38,393 nucleotides of DNA, taken from positions 1 to 38,393 of the IMG/VR virus record IMGVR_UViG_3300047309_000059; one strand, given 5' to 3'. The DNA is from a virus. This document shows positions 30,923-37,992 of this stretch, one piece after another. The position numbers were made by a program, and so were the translations under genes. The notes under the pieces were generated by a model, which was given only the letters and a program-made list of their open reading frames with translations, searched no databases and was not told the DNA's origin. Within the stretch, counting starts at the first letter, position 1. Each line of letters starts with the position of its first letter.

Positions 30923-31544
30923 GATGAGCCTCTATGTATTTTGCAGCTCTATAAAAAATCTCTTCTTTTTCTTTAAAAAGGCCAATTGCTTGATTGCATT
31001 TCTGGCACAGTAAGCCTCGAACTTTGTTCGTCGTGTGACAATGGTCTATGTGGTAGCCCACCTGAATGTTCGTTTCGCATATCGGGCATTGGAATTTTTG
31101 TTTTTCAAGCATTTGGTCAACGTCAAACTCTGTCAAGCCGTACTCTTTTTTGATTCTCGCCCAACGAGCTTTTTCTGATCTTTTAGAGCGCAAACAAACA
31201 TCACAATCAATACAATTATTTGTTGTTACATATCTTCGATAATGCCCATGTGGACATGCTGTATCAGACAGATATTCCAAATATCCATTTGCCAAAGCAA
31301 TCAATGCTGCTGAATGATTTGCAGCAGATCGTTTGCTTGATTTTCCACTTGAATTGATAGCAGCTTTCCCGCGTGCTTTTGCAATACATTCAGAGCAATT
31401 CCCAGACGATGCGTATCGTGGAGATAAGTGGCCTTTGGTGCATCTTTTACCTGTGAAATATAAAGTTTCTCCAAGCTCTCTTGCGCGTTGCCCTGTGGCT
31501 GGCAACTTTGAAAATTCTGAGTGAAATTCGTGTTTCTTTGCCAT
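30912..31544 (-). CDS. endonuclease VII-type HNH resolvase with zinc modules
   Basis: The C-terminal part of this 210-aa protein matches the recombination endonuclease VII family: CPICETNIQVGYHIDHCHTT...GLLCQKCNQAIGLFKE, with HIDHCH as the catalytic histidine metal finger held by the flanking CxxC pairs. Endonuclease VII cleaves Holliday junctions and branched replication products before packaging. The N-terminal half has two similar cysteine modules (CTKGH...CSEC and CPHGH...CIDC), probably zinc fingers for DNA binding. Confidence 0.85.
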   Translation of the reverse strand: MAKKHEFHSEFSKLPATGQRARELGETLYFTGKRCTKGHLSPRYASSGNCSECIAKARGKAAINSSGKSSKRSAANHSAALIALANGYLEYLSDTACPHGHYRRYVTTNNCIDCDVCLRSKRSEKARWARIKKEYGLTEFDVDQMLEKQKFQCPICETNIQVGYHIDHCHTTNKVRGLLCQKCNQAIGLFKEKEEIFYRAAKYIEAHRES

Positions 31545-31579
31545 GATTTACTCACGTTAAATAATGGTTAATCATAACA

Positions 31580-32593
31580 TCAACCTATCACCCTCCCCCC
31601 AATCTCCCGCATTTCCTGCACAAACTTATCCGGATTCGCGCACATTGATGGATTCGCCAGAATTTCCTTGCTGGTAAATGTCGTTTCATTCGGCTCACCG
31701 TTTGCCACATCTTTTCCGTCAATCACATAAACGGCAGTCATAGCATCCGGGCCTTGATTGATGTTCCACGGAACTAGATCAGGGTGCAGGACATGGCCTT
31801 CGCATCCTTTTCGCTGAATATCTAAAGGCACTTCGGCATCGCTATACCTTGCACACGTGAATGTGCTTTCTGGCGTGGCCGTAGAGTGCGCGCAGGTGCG
31901 GCAATTCACTTCCTTTGTAGTTTTTGTTTTAAAGCAAAACTCATGTGCCGGGCAAAACTTGCACTGATACCAGCTTGGGTCAGTGCTTAACGGCTCGGGC
32001 ATGCGGTCAGACAAGGCAATTCGTTTGCCTCGTTCAACCAGCCAATTGGCGACGGTTGAATTAAAGCTAATCTGCTCAGTCCAGATTCGGTCGTCGTCCT
32101 TACAGATTGCGACGTACAAGGCGCGGTCGATCTGAGTGCCCAACATATAAACCTGCATCTGTGCGTAATGCATGGGCTTGGCTTTTTCCACGCCTTTATC
32201 TTCTAGCTCATCAAACGACTTCTTGCTGTGCGTTTTGAATTCCACCACATAGCGTTTGCCGTCGCCAAACGGCACGCCGCATTCTGCGATTCCATCGACT
32301 GAGCCAGACACATGGCAGCCAAAATCAACTCGGCTTTGAGCTTTCCCAGTGCGCTGAATGTCGATGCCAATGGCGCGAAGGTCGCTGATTAGCGTTTGCT
32401 CCTCAAGATTCCCACGCCGAAACAAACGCAGGATTCGACCCGGAAACTTTTCCTGCACCGCCCAGCGAAACGACAACCAAAGCCATCGGTCACAAGGATG
32501 GCCCAACAATGATGCGCCAAGGTGCGGGCGAGGCGGTTCTTGGCGTTCTTCGTGGGCCTTGTCGATCAATTGCTCAATAGTGTATTGTGACAA
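31580..32593 (-). CDS. Cas4-like Fe-S PD-(D/E)XK exonuclease
   Basis: The 337-aa protein has the RecB-type nuclease motifs D100 (SGSVDG), E118 and K120 (VVEFKTHS) and Q145 (QMQVYM). Cysteines C34, C211, C214 and C220 fit the four ligands of a 4Fe-4S cluster in Cas4/AddB/Dna2 nucleases, with C34 N-terminal and three C-terminal. A further C231xxC234 and C247 may hold a metal. It should resect DNA to make single strands for the annealing ATPase. Start is a TTG with GGAG six bases before. Confidence 0.85.
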   Translation of the reverse strand: MSQYTIEQLIDKAHEERQEPPRPHLGASLLGHPCDRWLWLSFRWAVQEKFPGRILRLFRRGNLEEQTLISDLRAIGIDIQRTGKAQSRVDFGCHVSGSVDGIAECGVPFGDGKRYVVEFKTHSKKSFDELEDKGVEKAKPMHYAQMQVYMLGTQIDRALYVAICKDDDRIWTEQISFNSTVANWLVERGKRIALSDRMPEPLSTDPSWYQCKFCPAHEFCFKTKTTKEVNCRTCAHSTATPESTFTCARYSDAEVPLDIQRKGCEGHVLHPDLVPWNINQGPDAMTAVYVIDGKDVANGEPNETTFTSKEILANPSMCANPDKFVQEMREIGGRVIG

Positions 32594-32628
32594 TGTAGTC
32601 TCCGATGTCTGTGATAACTTGTGGCTTT

Positions 32629-32658
32629 GCCCCGCCTTTCGGTCGGGGCATTTTTTTT
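32629..32658 (+). terminator. terminator oriented against the local genes
   Basis: GCCCCG (32629-32634) and CGGGGC (32644-32649) form a strong hairpin followed by eight Ts on the plus strand, while all nearby genes run leftward. It lies between the exonuclease and the DUF669 gene. It would stop rightward (antisense) transcription into the recombination genes. Confidence 0.75.
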
Positions 32659-32663
32659 ACCAG

Positions 32664-33188
32664 TTACTTCTTAGCCCAAAAAGGCGCAGCACCCTCGGTC
32701 TTCGGTGCAGCAGCGGCAGGCTTTGGAAACGATGGGATAGTGCTGGCACTTGGCATCGCATCGCCGGAAGATTTAAACGCCTTAACGTTGTTTCCGGCTT
32801 CATACGTCTTGCCCGTAACTTTGTCCGTCCGGGCTTCGGTGACACCAAGCTTGATCGACAAATTGTTGCCTACAAATTGATCTGAGTCAGAAACATGATT
32901 AAGCCCACAGGCACGCATCAGATTGCCAAAATAACCGCGACCTTTATTTTCTTTTTCTGAATCGTTGTGCTTGATCGTGATGTTTGAAAATACCACGCGG
33001 CCTTGGTGCGTTGGCCCTGTAATGTCAAACCTCACAACCATGTACTGCCCAGCGTTGTCGTTGTGATTCCTGATGTCGGTCTTGGTAATAGTCGCCGAAT
33101 ACCATCCTTCTGGCAGCGGCTTAAATTCACCATCGCCAGTAGATTCGGGCAAGTCGTCGAGGCTGATTGCGTGTTCAAGGAATGCCAT
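32664..33188 (-). CDS. DUF669-type ssDNA-binding-like protein
   Basis: The 174-aa protein starts at ATG 33188 with GGAGAAA upstream. It shows the DUF669 pattern: PLPEGWYSATITKTDIRNHN, GQYMVVRFDITGPTHQGR and NLMRACGLNH. DUF669 members are found with phage recombinases. The C-terminal tail is low complexity, ending APFWAKK, as in SSB-like proteins. It probably coats single strands made by the exonuclease. Confidence 0.8.
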   Translation of the reverse strand: MAFLEHAISLDDLPESTGDGEFKPLPEGWYSATITKTDIRNHNDNAGQYMVVRFDITGPTHQGRVVFSNITIKHNDSEKENKGRGYFGNLMRACGLNHVSDSDQFVGNNLSIKLGVTEARTDKVTGKTYEAGNNVKAFKSSGDAMPSASTIPSFPKPAAAAPKTEGAAPFWAKK

Positions 33189-33189
33189 G

Positions 33190-33585
33190 TTATTTCTCCA
33201 ATGTGATTTGAAATGAAGGCCGCGAGGCCGTGACGGTAACTGCATCGGCCAATAACACCGTAATCTCTGGCGCAGTGGCCTTCCACGCCGTGAGATTGAT
33301 TTCAGGTTTCCAACGAAACAGGCTCGACAGGTGTTCGGTCAGGCCATGCTCGGCGGCAAGTTCCTGAACCTTGTCTGCATCGACCTTGCGAGTGAGCCGC
33401 CCGGTAATCTTGATCTGATGGCCGGTCAGCGTCTTAGCGTTAAAGGTGCCTTCCATTTGCTCGCCGATTGCAAAGGCTTTGACTAGCTCATCCTCAACAG
33501 CGCGGCGGGCTTCCACAGCCATGCGCTCGGCTTCTTTGGCTTGTAACCACGCCTCGGACAGTTTGAAAAGATCGGCTTCGTTCAT
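33190..33585 (-). CDS. conserved phage replication/recombination-associated protein
   Basis: The 131-aa protein starts with a helix (KLSEAWLQAKEAERMAVEAR) and a beta part (FNAKTLTGHQIKITGRLTRK), a layout recognised from phage early genes (DUF7173-like, from memory). Role unknown, but it regularly lies beside DUF669 and exonuclease genes. ATGA overlap with the previous gene. Confidence 0.65.
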   Translation of the reverse strand: MNEADLFKLSEAWLQAKEAERMAVEARRAVEDELVKAFAIGEQMEGTFNAKTLTGHQIKITGRLTRKVDADKVQELAAEHGLTEHLSSLFRWKPEINLTAWKATAPEITVLLADAVTVTASRPSFQITLEK

Positions 33586-33791
33586 TCTTTTATCCCTGAG
33601 TCATATTCAGTTATAAGTTTCAAAGCCGTCAGTTCAGCTCCTACATCCTGCCCGGCCCAATCTCTATTTATTAGCCAGTTCGTCAACTCTTCACGTTCTG
33701 CTCTCCAATCCCAACCATCACCGAACGACTTTGCAACTAAGATTGATTCCCCTGTTTCTGTGTCTTTTATATAAAGTCTGTTGTTAGCCAT
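33582..33791 (-). CDS. small protein, unknown
   Basis: The 69-aa protein begins ANNRLYIKDTETGESILVAK, a beta hairpin, followed by an aromatic, acidic helix (GWDWRAEREELTNWLINRDW). No family is known to me. Confidence 0.55.
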   Translation of the reverse strand: MANNRLYIKDTETGESILVAKSFGDGWDWRAEREELTNWLINRDWAGQDVGAELTALKLITEYDSGIKE

Positions 33792-33794
33792 TTT

Positions 33795-33968
33795 TTAAGA
33801 ATTCCCCCTTTCAGCCATCATTGCATCTGCCATCATGTAGCACTGAACTGCGACCATTTCTTCCCATTCCATGTCGGCGTTAATGGCATCACGGTCGGTC
33901 GTCTGTTCAAGAAAATAGGTAATTGCTTGGGCGGCGAAGTAATCACGCAAGGATTCTGGCGTGCTCAT
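33795..33968 (-). CDS. 57-aa conserved small early protein
   Basis: The ORF starts at ATG 33968 with GGAGAAACAAA upstream and an ATGA overlap with the previous gene. It has the layout SLRDYFAAQAITYFL...EEMVAVQCYMMADAMMAER, a small helical protein common in phage early operons. Function unknown. Confidence 0.65.
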   Translation of the reverse strand: MSTPESLRDYFAAQAITYFLEQTTDRDAINADMEWEEMVAVQCYMMADAMMAERGNS

Positions 33969-34246
33969 TTTGTTTCTCCTGTTGCTTTTGCGATGGCTGA
34001 GCGCCCCATGTCTGCGGCTCGCTTCATGTGCGGCTCCATGTATTCGACAGCGTGAAAACTGGTGACAAGTGCCCAGCAGGCCGCCAGCAGATCCGGCGCC
34101 GCCGCAATCAAGTTCTCGTCCTCGTACTCGGCCTCGTACAGATAGCCAATTGTTTCTCCATCTGCGTTTTCCAGCAGGGCGCGCCTACCCATCGATCCGC
34201 CGCCTTCGTAATCAATAAACCACGGCCCCAGCGTGTGCTTATTCAT
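33965..34246 (-). CDS. conserved small early protein
   Basis: The 93-aa protein starts at ATG 34246 in an ATGA overlap. The pattern NKHTLGPWFIDYEGGGS...ENLIAAAPDLLAACWALVTS is a widespread phage protein type (H-T-P/L-G-P-W at the start, A-A-P-E/D-L-L in the middle). Function unknown. Confidence 0.7.
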   Translation of the reverse strand: MNKHTLGPWFIDYEGGGSMGRRALLENADGETIGYLYEAEYEDENLIAAAPDLLAACWALVTSFHAVEYMEPHMKRAADMGRSAIAKATGETK

Positions 34247-34923
34247 TTCTGCCCTCCAATCTTTGCAATGATCTCGCCTAGGTCCGGCGCTTCCCAAGCT
34301 GCCAGCTTGCCGGAGCGGTCTTTAGCGTTCCATGCGCCGTCGCCGTCACACATTAATGCGCGTTGATTTTGACCTTCAGAGTCTTTCTCGACGCGAAGCG
34401 CCAGCACTTCGTCAAAAAAGTACGGCAACGCCTGAGCAGTTTTATTTCCTGGCATTGATGGCCCATAAAGAATGCGACCCATTTCGTCTTGTACCTTTTC
34501 CATCTTGGCGGACATGTAAACATGACGCCCGAACAGGTCACGAAAATCTCGGATGATTTGCGCAATTTTGTTTTGCATTTCGCCGTATGCCTGGCGCGGA
34601 TCTTTTGTGAGCTTTCGCTCTACGCTCAACACCACCTCGGCGATTTCGCTGATCGAATCAATTGCTACTGACTCAAAAGATTTCGCCTCGGCGCTTTGTT
34701 GAAGCCACATGTAAGCCTCGCCCACATCTTGGACGCTCTTGATCTCGATGTAGGGAATGTTTGACCCCGCAATCGACAGCAAACCGCCCTCTGCCGACAG
34801 CACGACCGGATTAGGAAGTGTCTTTATGAGGCTGGTCTTCCCCGCGCCTGCTTGCCCATAAACTAGCAGCTTGACGCATCCGTCATCGGCAAGCGTGCTG
34901 GTGTTTTTAAGATTGATTGCCAT
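34243..34923 (-). CDS. Sak4-like RecA-fold single-strand annealing ATPase
   Basis: The 226-aa protein is an AAA_24-type ATPase: Walker A GQAGAGKT (23-30), Walker B-like FESVAIDSISEIAE, and the sensor region HVYMSAKMEKVQDEMG. Phage proteins of this class (Sak4) promote annealing of complementary single strands and need an SSB-like partner, here the DUF669 protein. It is the second gene of the leftward operon. Confidence 0.8.
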   Translation of the reverse strand: MAINLKNTSTLADDGCVKLLVYGQAGAGKTSLIKTLPNPVVLSAEGGLLSIAGSNIPYIEIKSVQDVGEAYMWLQQSAEAKSFESVAIDSISEIAEVVLSVERKLTKDPRQAYGEMQNKIAQIIRDFRDLFGRHVYMSAKMEKVQDEMGRILYGPSMPGNKTAQALPYFFDEVLALRVEKDSEGQNQRALMCDGDGAWNAKDRSGKLAAWEAPDLGEIIAKIGGQK

Positions 34924-34925
34924 GA

Positions 34926-35066
34926 TTAGACTTCCTCAACTTGAGAGATTGTCCAGTTGAGTGCAGATGCTCGCAGACGCGCATCTTCTAGTGAGCGATG
35001 AATCTCAACATTAAAGAACTCTTTTCCAAGCAATTTGGAATAAACGTAGAAGGTAACTTTGAGCAT
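34926..35066 (-). CDS. 46-aa small protein, first gene of leftward operon
   Basis: The ORF starts at ATG 35066 with AAGGAG five bases upstream, about 50 bases after the predicted leftward start. It reads LKVTFYVYSKLLGKEFFNVE and is a mixed alpha/beta small protein. Being first in the operon it could be a regulator or early anti-host protein. Unknown. Confidence 0.6.
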   Translation of the reverse strand: MLKVTFYVYSKLLGKEFFNVEIHRSLEDARLRASALNWTISQVEEV

Positions 35067-35116
35067 GTTGCTCTCCTTGGTAACCCGCACCGTCGGCCAT
35101 TCCGTTCGTGCAGTGG

Positions 35117-35145
35117 TTGAACTATAGCAAGTCATCCGCTAGAAT
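35117..35145 (+). promoter_or_regulatory. rightward promoter for HTH and primase genes
   Basis: TTGAAC (35117-35122), 17 bases and TAGAAT (35140-35145). Transcription would start near 35152, 36 bases ahead of the HTH gene, which has TAGGA as its binding site. The two promoters cover the same 33 bases, so polymerase cannot sit on both at once. Confidence 0.65.
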
Positions 35146-35149
35146 GCAA
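35121..35149 (-). promoter_or_regulatory. leftward early promoter (overlaps rightward promoter)
   Basis: On the minus strand, TTGCAT (35149-35144), 17 bases and TATAGT (35126-35121). It would start transcription near 35114 towards the recombination genes. Its -10 box lies on the -35 of the opposed rightward promoter, and the reverse. A second TTGCATT lies 13 bases upstream (35162-35156). Confidence 0.65.
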
Positions 35150-35187
35150 CAACGCAATGCAATTTTTTTAACAAAATAGGAAAAAAC

Positions 35188-35367
35188 ATGACGCTTGAAG
35201 AGATCCGCGCAGCTCTGCTGGATCGAAAAATCTCGGTAGTGGCGCGGGCAGTTGCCATCCACCCGAATACGATTCGCAGCATTTTGAAAGACCAAGAAGC
35301 AAACCCGACGCACCGAGTAATCAAGGCCCTGTCTGACTACCTGAGCGCCGGGGTGCGGAATGGCTGA
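35188..35367 (+). CDS. small helix-turn-helix regulator
   Basis: The 59-aa protein is mostly one HTH: TLEEIRAALLDRKISVVARA, then VAIHPNTIRSILKD, with recognition helix around HPNTIRSIL. Position just after the paired promoters suggests it regulates them, like Cro in other phages. It overlaps the primase start by 8 bases. The family cannot be named more closely. Confidence 0.75.
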   Translation: MTLEEIRAALLDRKISVVARAVAIHPNTIRSILKDQEANPTHRVIKALSDYLSAGVRNG

Positions 35368-37396
35368 TCTCACAAAGATACTTGGTGGGCCTTGGACGCC
35401 GCCACCTGAGCCTACCTACGCACCGCCCGAGGTACAGTTCCGCGAGGCCATGCTAGCGGCGGGCGTGTCGCCACCTGACGAGATTATCCTAGACGGCCAG
35501 CTCCGCCGGTTTCGCACTGACCAGAAAAAGACCGACCGCTCAGGCTGGTACGTAGGCCATGCTGACGGCATCTGCACGATGATATGGGGGGATTGGCGGC
35601 AAGGCATAGAACAAACCATAAAAGCGACCATAAATCGACCATATACCGTGGCCGATGAAATGGCCCATGTCGCTCGCGTAGCAGCAGCCAAGGCCGCCCG
35701 TGACTTGGAGAGAAAGAAACAAAACGAAGCCGCCGCCAGCACCGTTGAGATCATCTGGTCTGAAGGTGCAGCCGCCAGCCCTGAGCATCCGTACCTGAAG
35801 CGCAAAGGCATCCAGCCTCACGGCGCCAAAATTACGGGCGACGGTCGCCTGATGGTGCCGCTCTTTGACTCCGACGGCGCACTTTCCAGCCTGCAATACA
35901 TCGATGCCGAGGGCGGGAAGCTTTATCACCCCGGTGGCAGCGTGGGCGGTAAATTTTGCATCATTGGCACGCTGGACGTTCCGGGCGTGCTGTTTGTGGC
36001 CGAGGGGTTCGCCACCGCCGCCACCATCCACGAAGTAAGCGGTAGGCCAGTGATTGTGGCCTATAGCGCCAGCAACTTGGTGCCCGTCACCGGCACGCTT
36101 CGTGATTTATACGGGCAGGCGCAGGACATCGTAATAGTGGCTGATAACGATGCCAGCGGCGTGGGGCAGCGTTACGCAGAGCAAGCTTGTGCAAAGTACG
36201 GGGCAAGGATGGTGATGCCATCAATCCAAGGCGATGCCAATGACTACGCACAGGCAGGGCATGACTTGGCGGGGATACTGAATCCACAGGCCGACAAGAC
36301 TATGCTAGACAAGCTGAAGGTTGTGTTTGGCGATGGGTTATCCACCGACTATGAAGCCCCGAATGAGCTGGTCGAAGATTTTATGACCATCGGTGGCATG
36401 GCCGTGTTGTACGGTGATAGCAACAGCGGAAAGACGTTTTTTGCGCTGTCTCTTGCCGCTCACATCGCCACCGGCCAGCCATTCTTCAAGCGCCAGATCG
36501 ACCCCGGCTTAGTGGTGTATTTAGCCAGCGAAGCCCCCGGTTCTATTCGCTCCCGTATGCAGGCCATCAAAAAGCATTACGGATGCACTCTTGAGAACTT
36601 GGCAATGGTGCCAGTCCCGCTCAATTTTTACGCTAACCAAGGCGACGCAAACGACGTGATCGAACTGGTCAAAACAATTGAGCAAATTAAAGGCAAGCCC
36701 GTTCGCTTAATTATTGGCGACACCTTGGCACGCATGAGCGCCGGGGCGAATGAAAACAGCGGCGAAGATATGGGGCCAGTCATGGCCAGGTTTGACGCCG
36801 TAGCACAAGCCACAGGCGCCGCCATGTTAATCATTCACCACAACGGCAAAGATCAAGCCAAAGGCGCACGCGGATGGTCAGGTATTAGGGCGCATATCGA
36901 TACCGAAATAGAGGTAATGGAAAAGGACGGGGTAAGGTCTGCCACTATAACCAAGCAAAGGGAATTGCCGGGTAAAGGGGAGATTATATATTTCCGGCTT
37001 GAAGTGGTGGAAATGGGCATCACCAAGTTCGGCAAACCGGCCACGACTTGCGTGGCAGTGCCAGATGAAAGCGCCAGCACAGAGCAGCCGCACAAGAAAC
37101 CCACCAAGCACGATGAGAACGTCAGGACGTTCGAGAGGGCTTGGTTTAATAGTGGCGCGGAAATAAGAGAAGATAAACCATATATAAGTAGATCTGCGTT
37201 AAGGGAATTACTTATTTTAGATGGTATGTCAGAGCGTACCGCAAAGAACAAAACCGAGACCAGTAGATCAGATGGACTCATCGCGCCCATGCTAAACGCG
37301 GGAACAATTGAACCATTTGAGCATGGTTGGGTGGTCATTGATGGGGTGCAGGCAAGCGCAATGATGCTCAAAAAGAGTGCCCCTAAATGCCCCTGA
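35360..37396 (+). CDS. TOPRIM primase fused to RepA-like helicase
   Basis: The 678-aa protein has a TOPRIM domain with E215 (LFVAEGFATAATI) and D262/D264 (VIVADNDASG), followed by an AAA_25/RecA-like ATPase with Walker A GDSNSGKT (352-359), Walker B LIIGDTLA (450-457) and IIHHNGK (491-497). No N-terminal CHC2 zinc ribbon is visible; the first 130 residues are a different domain. The C-terminal 100 residues may be a winged helix (SRSALRELLILDGMSERTAK). With no phage DNA polymerase here, it should prime and unwind for the host replisome. Its last codons lie inside the GCCCCT repeat field. Confidence 0.88.
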   Translation: MADLTKILGGPWTPPPEPTYAPPEVQFREAMLAAGVSPPDEIILDGQLRRFRTDQKKTDRSGWYVGHADGICTMIWGDWRQGIEQTIKATINRPYTVADEMAHVARVAAAKAARDLERKKQNEAAASTVEIIWSEGAAASPEHPYLKRKGIQPHGAKITGDGRLMVPLFDSDGALSSLQYIDAEGGKLYHPGGSVGGKFCIIGTLDVPGVLFVAEGFATAATIHEVSGRPVIVAYSASNLVPVTGTLRDLYGQAQDIVIVADNDASGVGQRYAEQACAKYGARMVMPSIQGDANDYAQAGHDLAGILNPQADKTMLDKLKVVFGDGLSTDYEAPNELVEDFMTIGGMAVLYGDSNSGKTFFALSLAAHIATGQPFFKRQIDPGLVVYLASEAPGSIRSRMQAIKKHYGCTLENLAMVPVPLNFYANQGDANDVIELVKTIEQIKGKPVRLIIGDTLARMSAGANENSGEDMGPVMARFDAVAQATGAAMLIIHHNGKDQAKGARGWSGIRAHIDTEIEVMEKDGVRSATITKQRELPGKGEIIYFRLEVVEMGITKFGKPATTCVAVPDESASTEQPHKKPTKHDENVRTFERAWFNSGAEIREDKPYISRSALRELLILDGMSERTAKNKTETSRSDGLIAPMLNAGTIEPFEHGWVVIDGVQASAMMLKKSAPKCP

Positions 37397-37532
37397 GTGC
37401 CCCTAGGGGCTTTAGGGGCGTTTAGGGGCGATTGTGGAAAAATCAACAAAAAACGCCCCGCCCCTGCCCCTGACACGTATACGTCAGGGGCGGTAGGGGC
37501 ATTGTTGATTCGGCAGGGGCAGGGGCAGGGGT
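37379..37532. repeat. GCCCCT/AGGGGC iteron-like field, candidate origin
   Basis: Twelve exact copies of GCCCCT or its complement lie in about 150 bases, with two near copies. The first three (37379, 37389, 37399) are exactly 10 bases apart, then AGGGGC at 37405, 37414 and 37424. GCCCCTAGGGGC (37399-37410) is a perfect palindrome; GCCCCTGAC (37466-37474) and GTCAGGGGC (37483-37491) form a 9-bp dyad around ACGTATAC. Copies sit at 37460, 37466, 37486, 37495, 37515, 37521. An AT-rich gap (37436-37453) lies in the middle. Position after the primase suits an origin; a terminator or transcription control site is the alternative. Confidence 0.6.
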
Positions 37533-37563
37533 TGCGAACACTGTGCAATCACGAACAATGTGC
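37533..37563 (+). promoter_or_regulatory. two operator-like sites and possible promoter
   Basis: TGCGAACACTGTGCA (37533-37547) and CACGAACAATGTGC (37550-37563) match the spacer motif of the promoters at 704 and 28408 and begin 17 bases apart. TAGGAT (37564-37569) follows the second site as a possible -10, but no clear -35 is present and the start would lie within the DUF3310 binding site. Binding sites are better supported than the promoter. Confidence 0.45.
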
Positions 37564-37581
37564 TAGGATGAGGGGGAAGTG

Positions 37582-37785
37582 ATGCAAGTAGGCGGTGAGC
37601 ACTACCAGAAAGACATCCAGCCAGTTGAGGCTATGGCGGCATGGATGAGTCGGGAAGAGTTGCAGGGGTTTTATTGGGGCAATGTTATAAAGTACGTGGC
37701 GAGGTGGAAGGATAAGGGCGGGCTGGAAGACTTGAAGAAAGCCCATGATTACCTTGAGCGGTTAATAAGCATTCAGGGGGAATGA
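37582..37785 (+). CDS. DUF3310 protein
   Basis: The 67-aa protein matches DUF3310: GGEHYQKDIQPVEAMAAW, GFYWGNVIKYVARWKDKGG, LEDLKKAHDYLERLI. Members include part of T7 gp1.7 and small stand-alone phage proteins, thought linked to nucleotide metabolism. The GGGGG site precedes ATG 37582. The stop overlaps the micro-ORF start (TGATG). A fragment of a second copy ends at base 26. Confidence 0.88.
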   Translation: MQVGGEHYQKDIQPVEAMAAWMSREELQGFYWGNVIKYVARWKDKGGLEDLKKAHDYLERLISIQGE

Positions 37786-37859
37786 TGGAAATGACTATTG
37801 GTTTGGTTATATACGTTGGAATATGTATTGGGTTTGTTATGATGGCCTTGGTGGATTAA
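37785..37859 (+). CDS. 24-aa hydrophobic micro-protein, second copy
   Basis: Same micro-protein as at 26-100 with two conservative V/I changes and two silent changes. Overlaps the DUF3310 stop by one base. Likely a single membrane helix; function unknown. Confidence 0.6.
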   Translation: MEMTIGLVIYVGICIGFVMMALVD

Positions 37860-37861
37860 AA

Positions 37862-37990
37862 ATGACTAAATATATTATTGGCGTTTTGTTGTTTGTCGGC
37901 ATGGTGAGCGGTTCCGCTGCCAACACTTATGAATGCAAAGTTGATGGACGCGGCATCATGGTTTGTTATCCTAAACCTCGTGGGTTTTGA
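37862..37990 (+). CDS. 42-aa secreted small protein, second copy
   Basis: Same protein as at 103-231 with V5 changed to I and one silent change; otherwise identical. A signal peptide is followed by a short two-cysteine mature part. The terS start lies two bases after its stop. Confidence 0.6.
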   Translation: MTKYIIGVLLFVGMVSGSAANTYECKVDGRGIMVCYPKPRGF

Positions 37991-37992
37991 TT

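Larger units (their letters stand above)
37760..37990. repeat. right copy of near-identical terminal segment
   Basis: Matches 1-231 with 8 substitutions, six of them in the first micro-ORF region and two in the second. See the left copy. The unit between copies is 37759 bp, a typical genome length for a P22-like phage. Confidence 0.9.

Noticed and set aside
37379-37532. CRISPR-like repeat array
   Set aside because: The repeat unit is six bases in both orientations with irregular spacing and no unique spacers of constant length.
36853-37548. 231-aa minus-strand open frame over the primase end and repeat field
   Set aside because: Antisense shadow of the primase-helicase, extended through the GCCCCT repeats because these lack stops in that frame.
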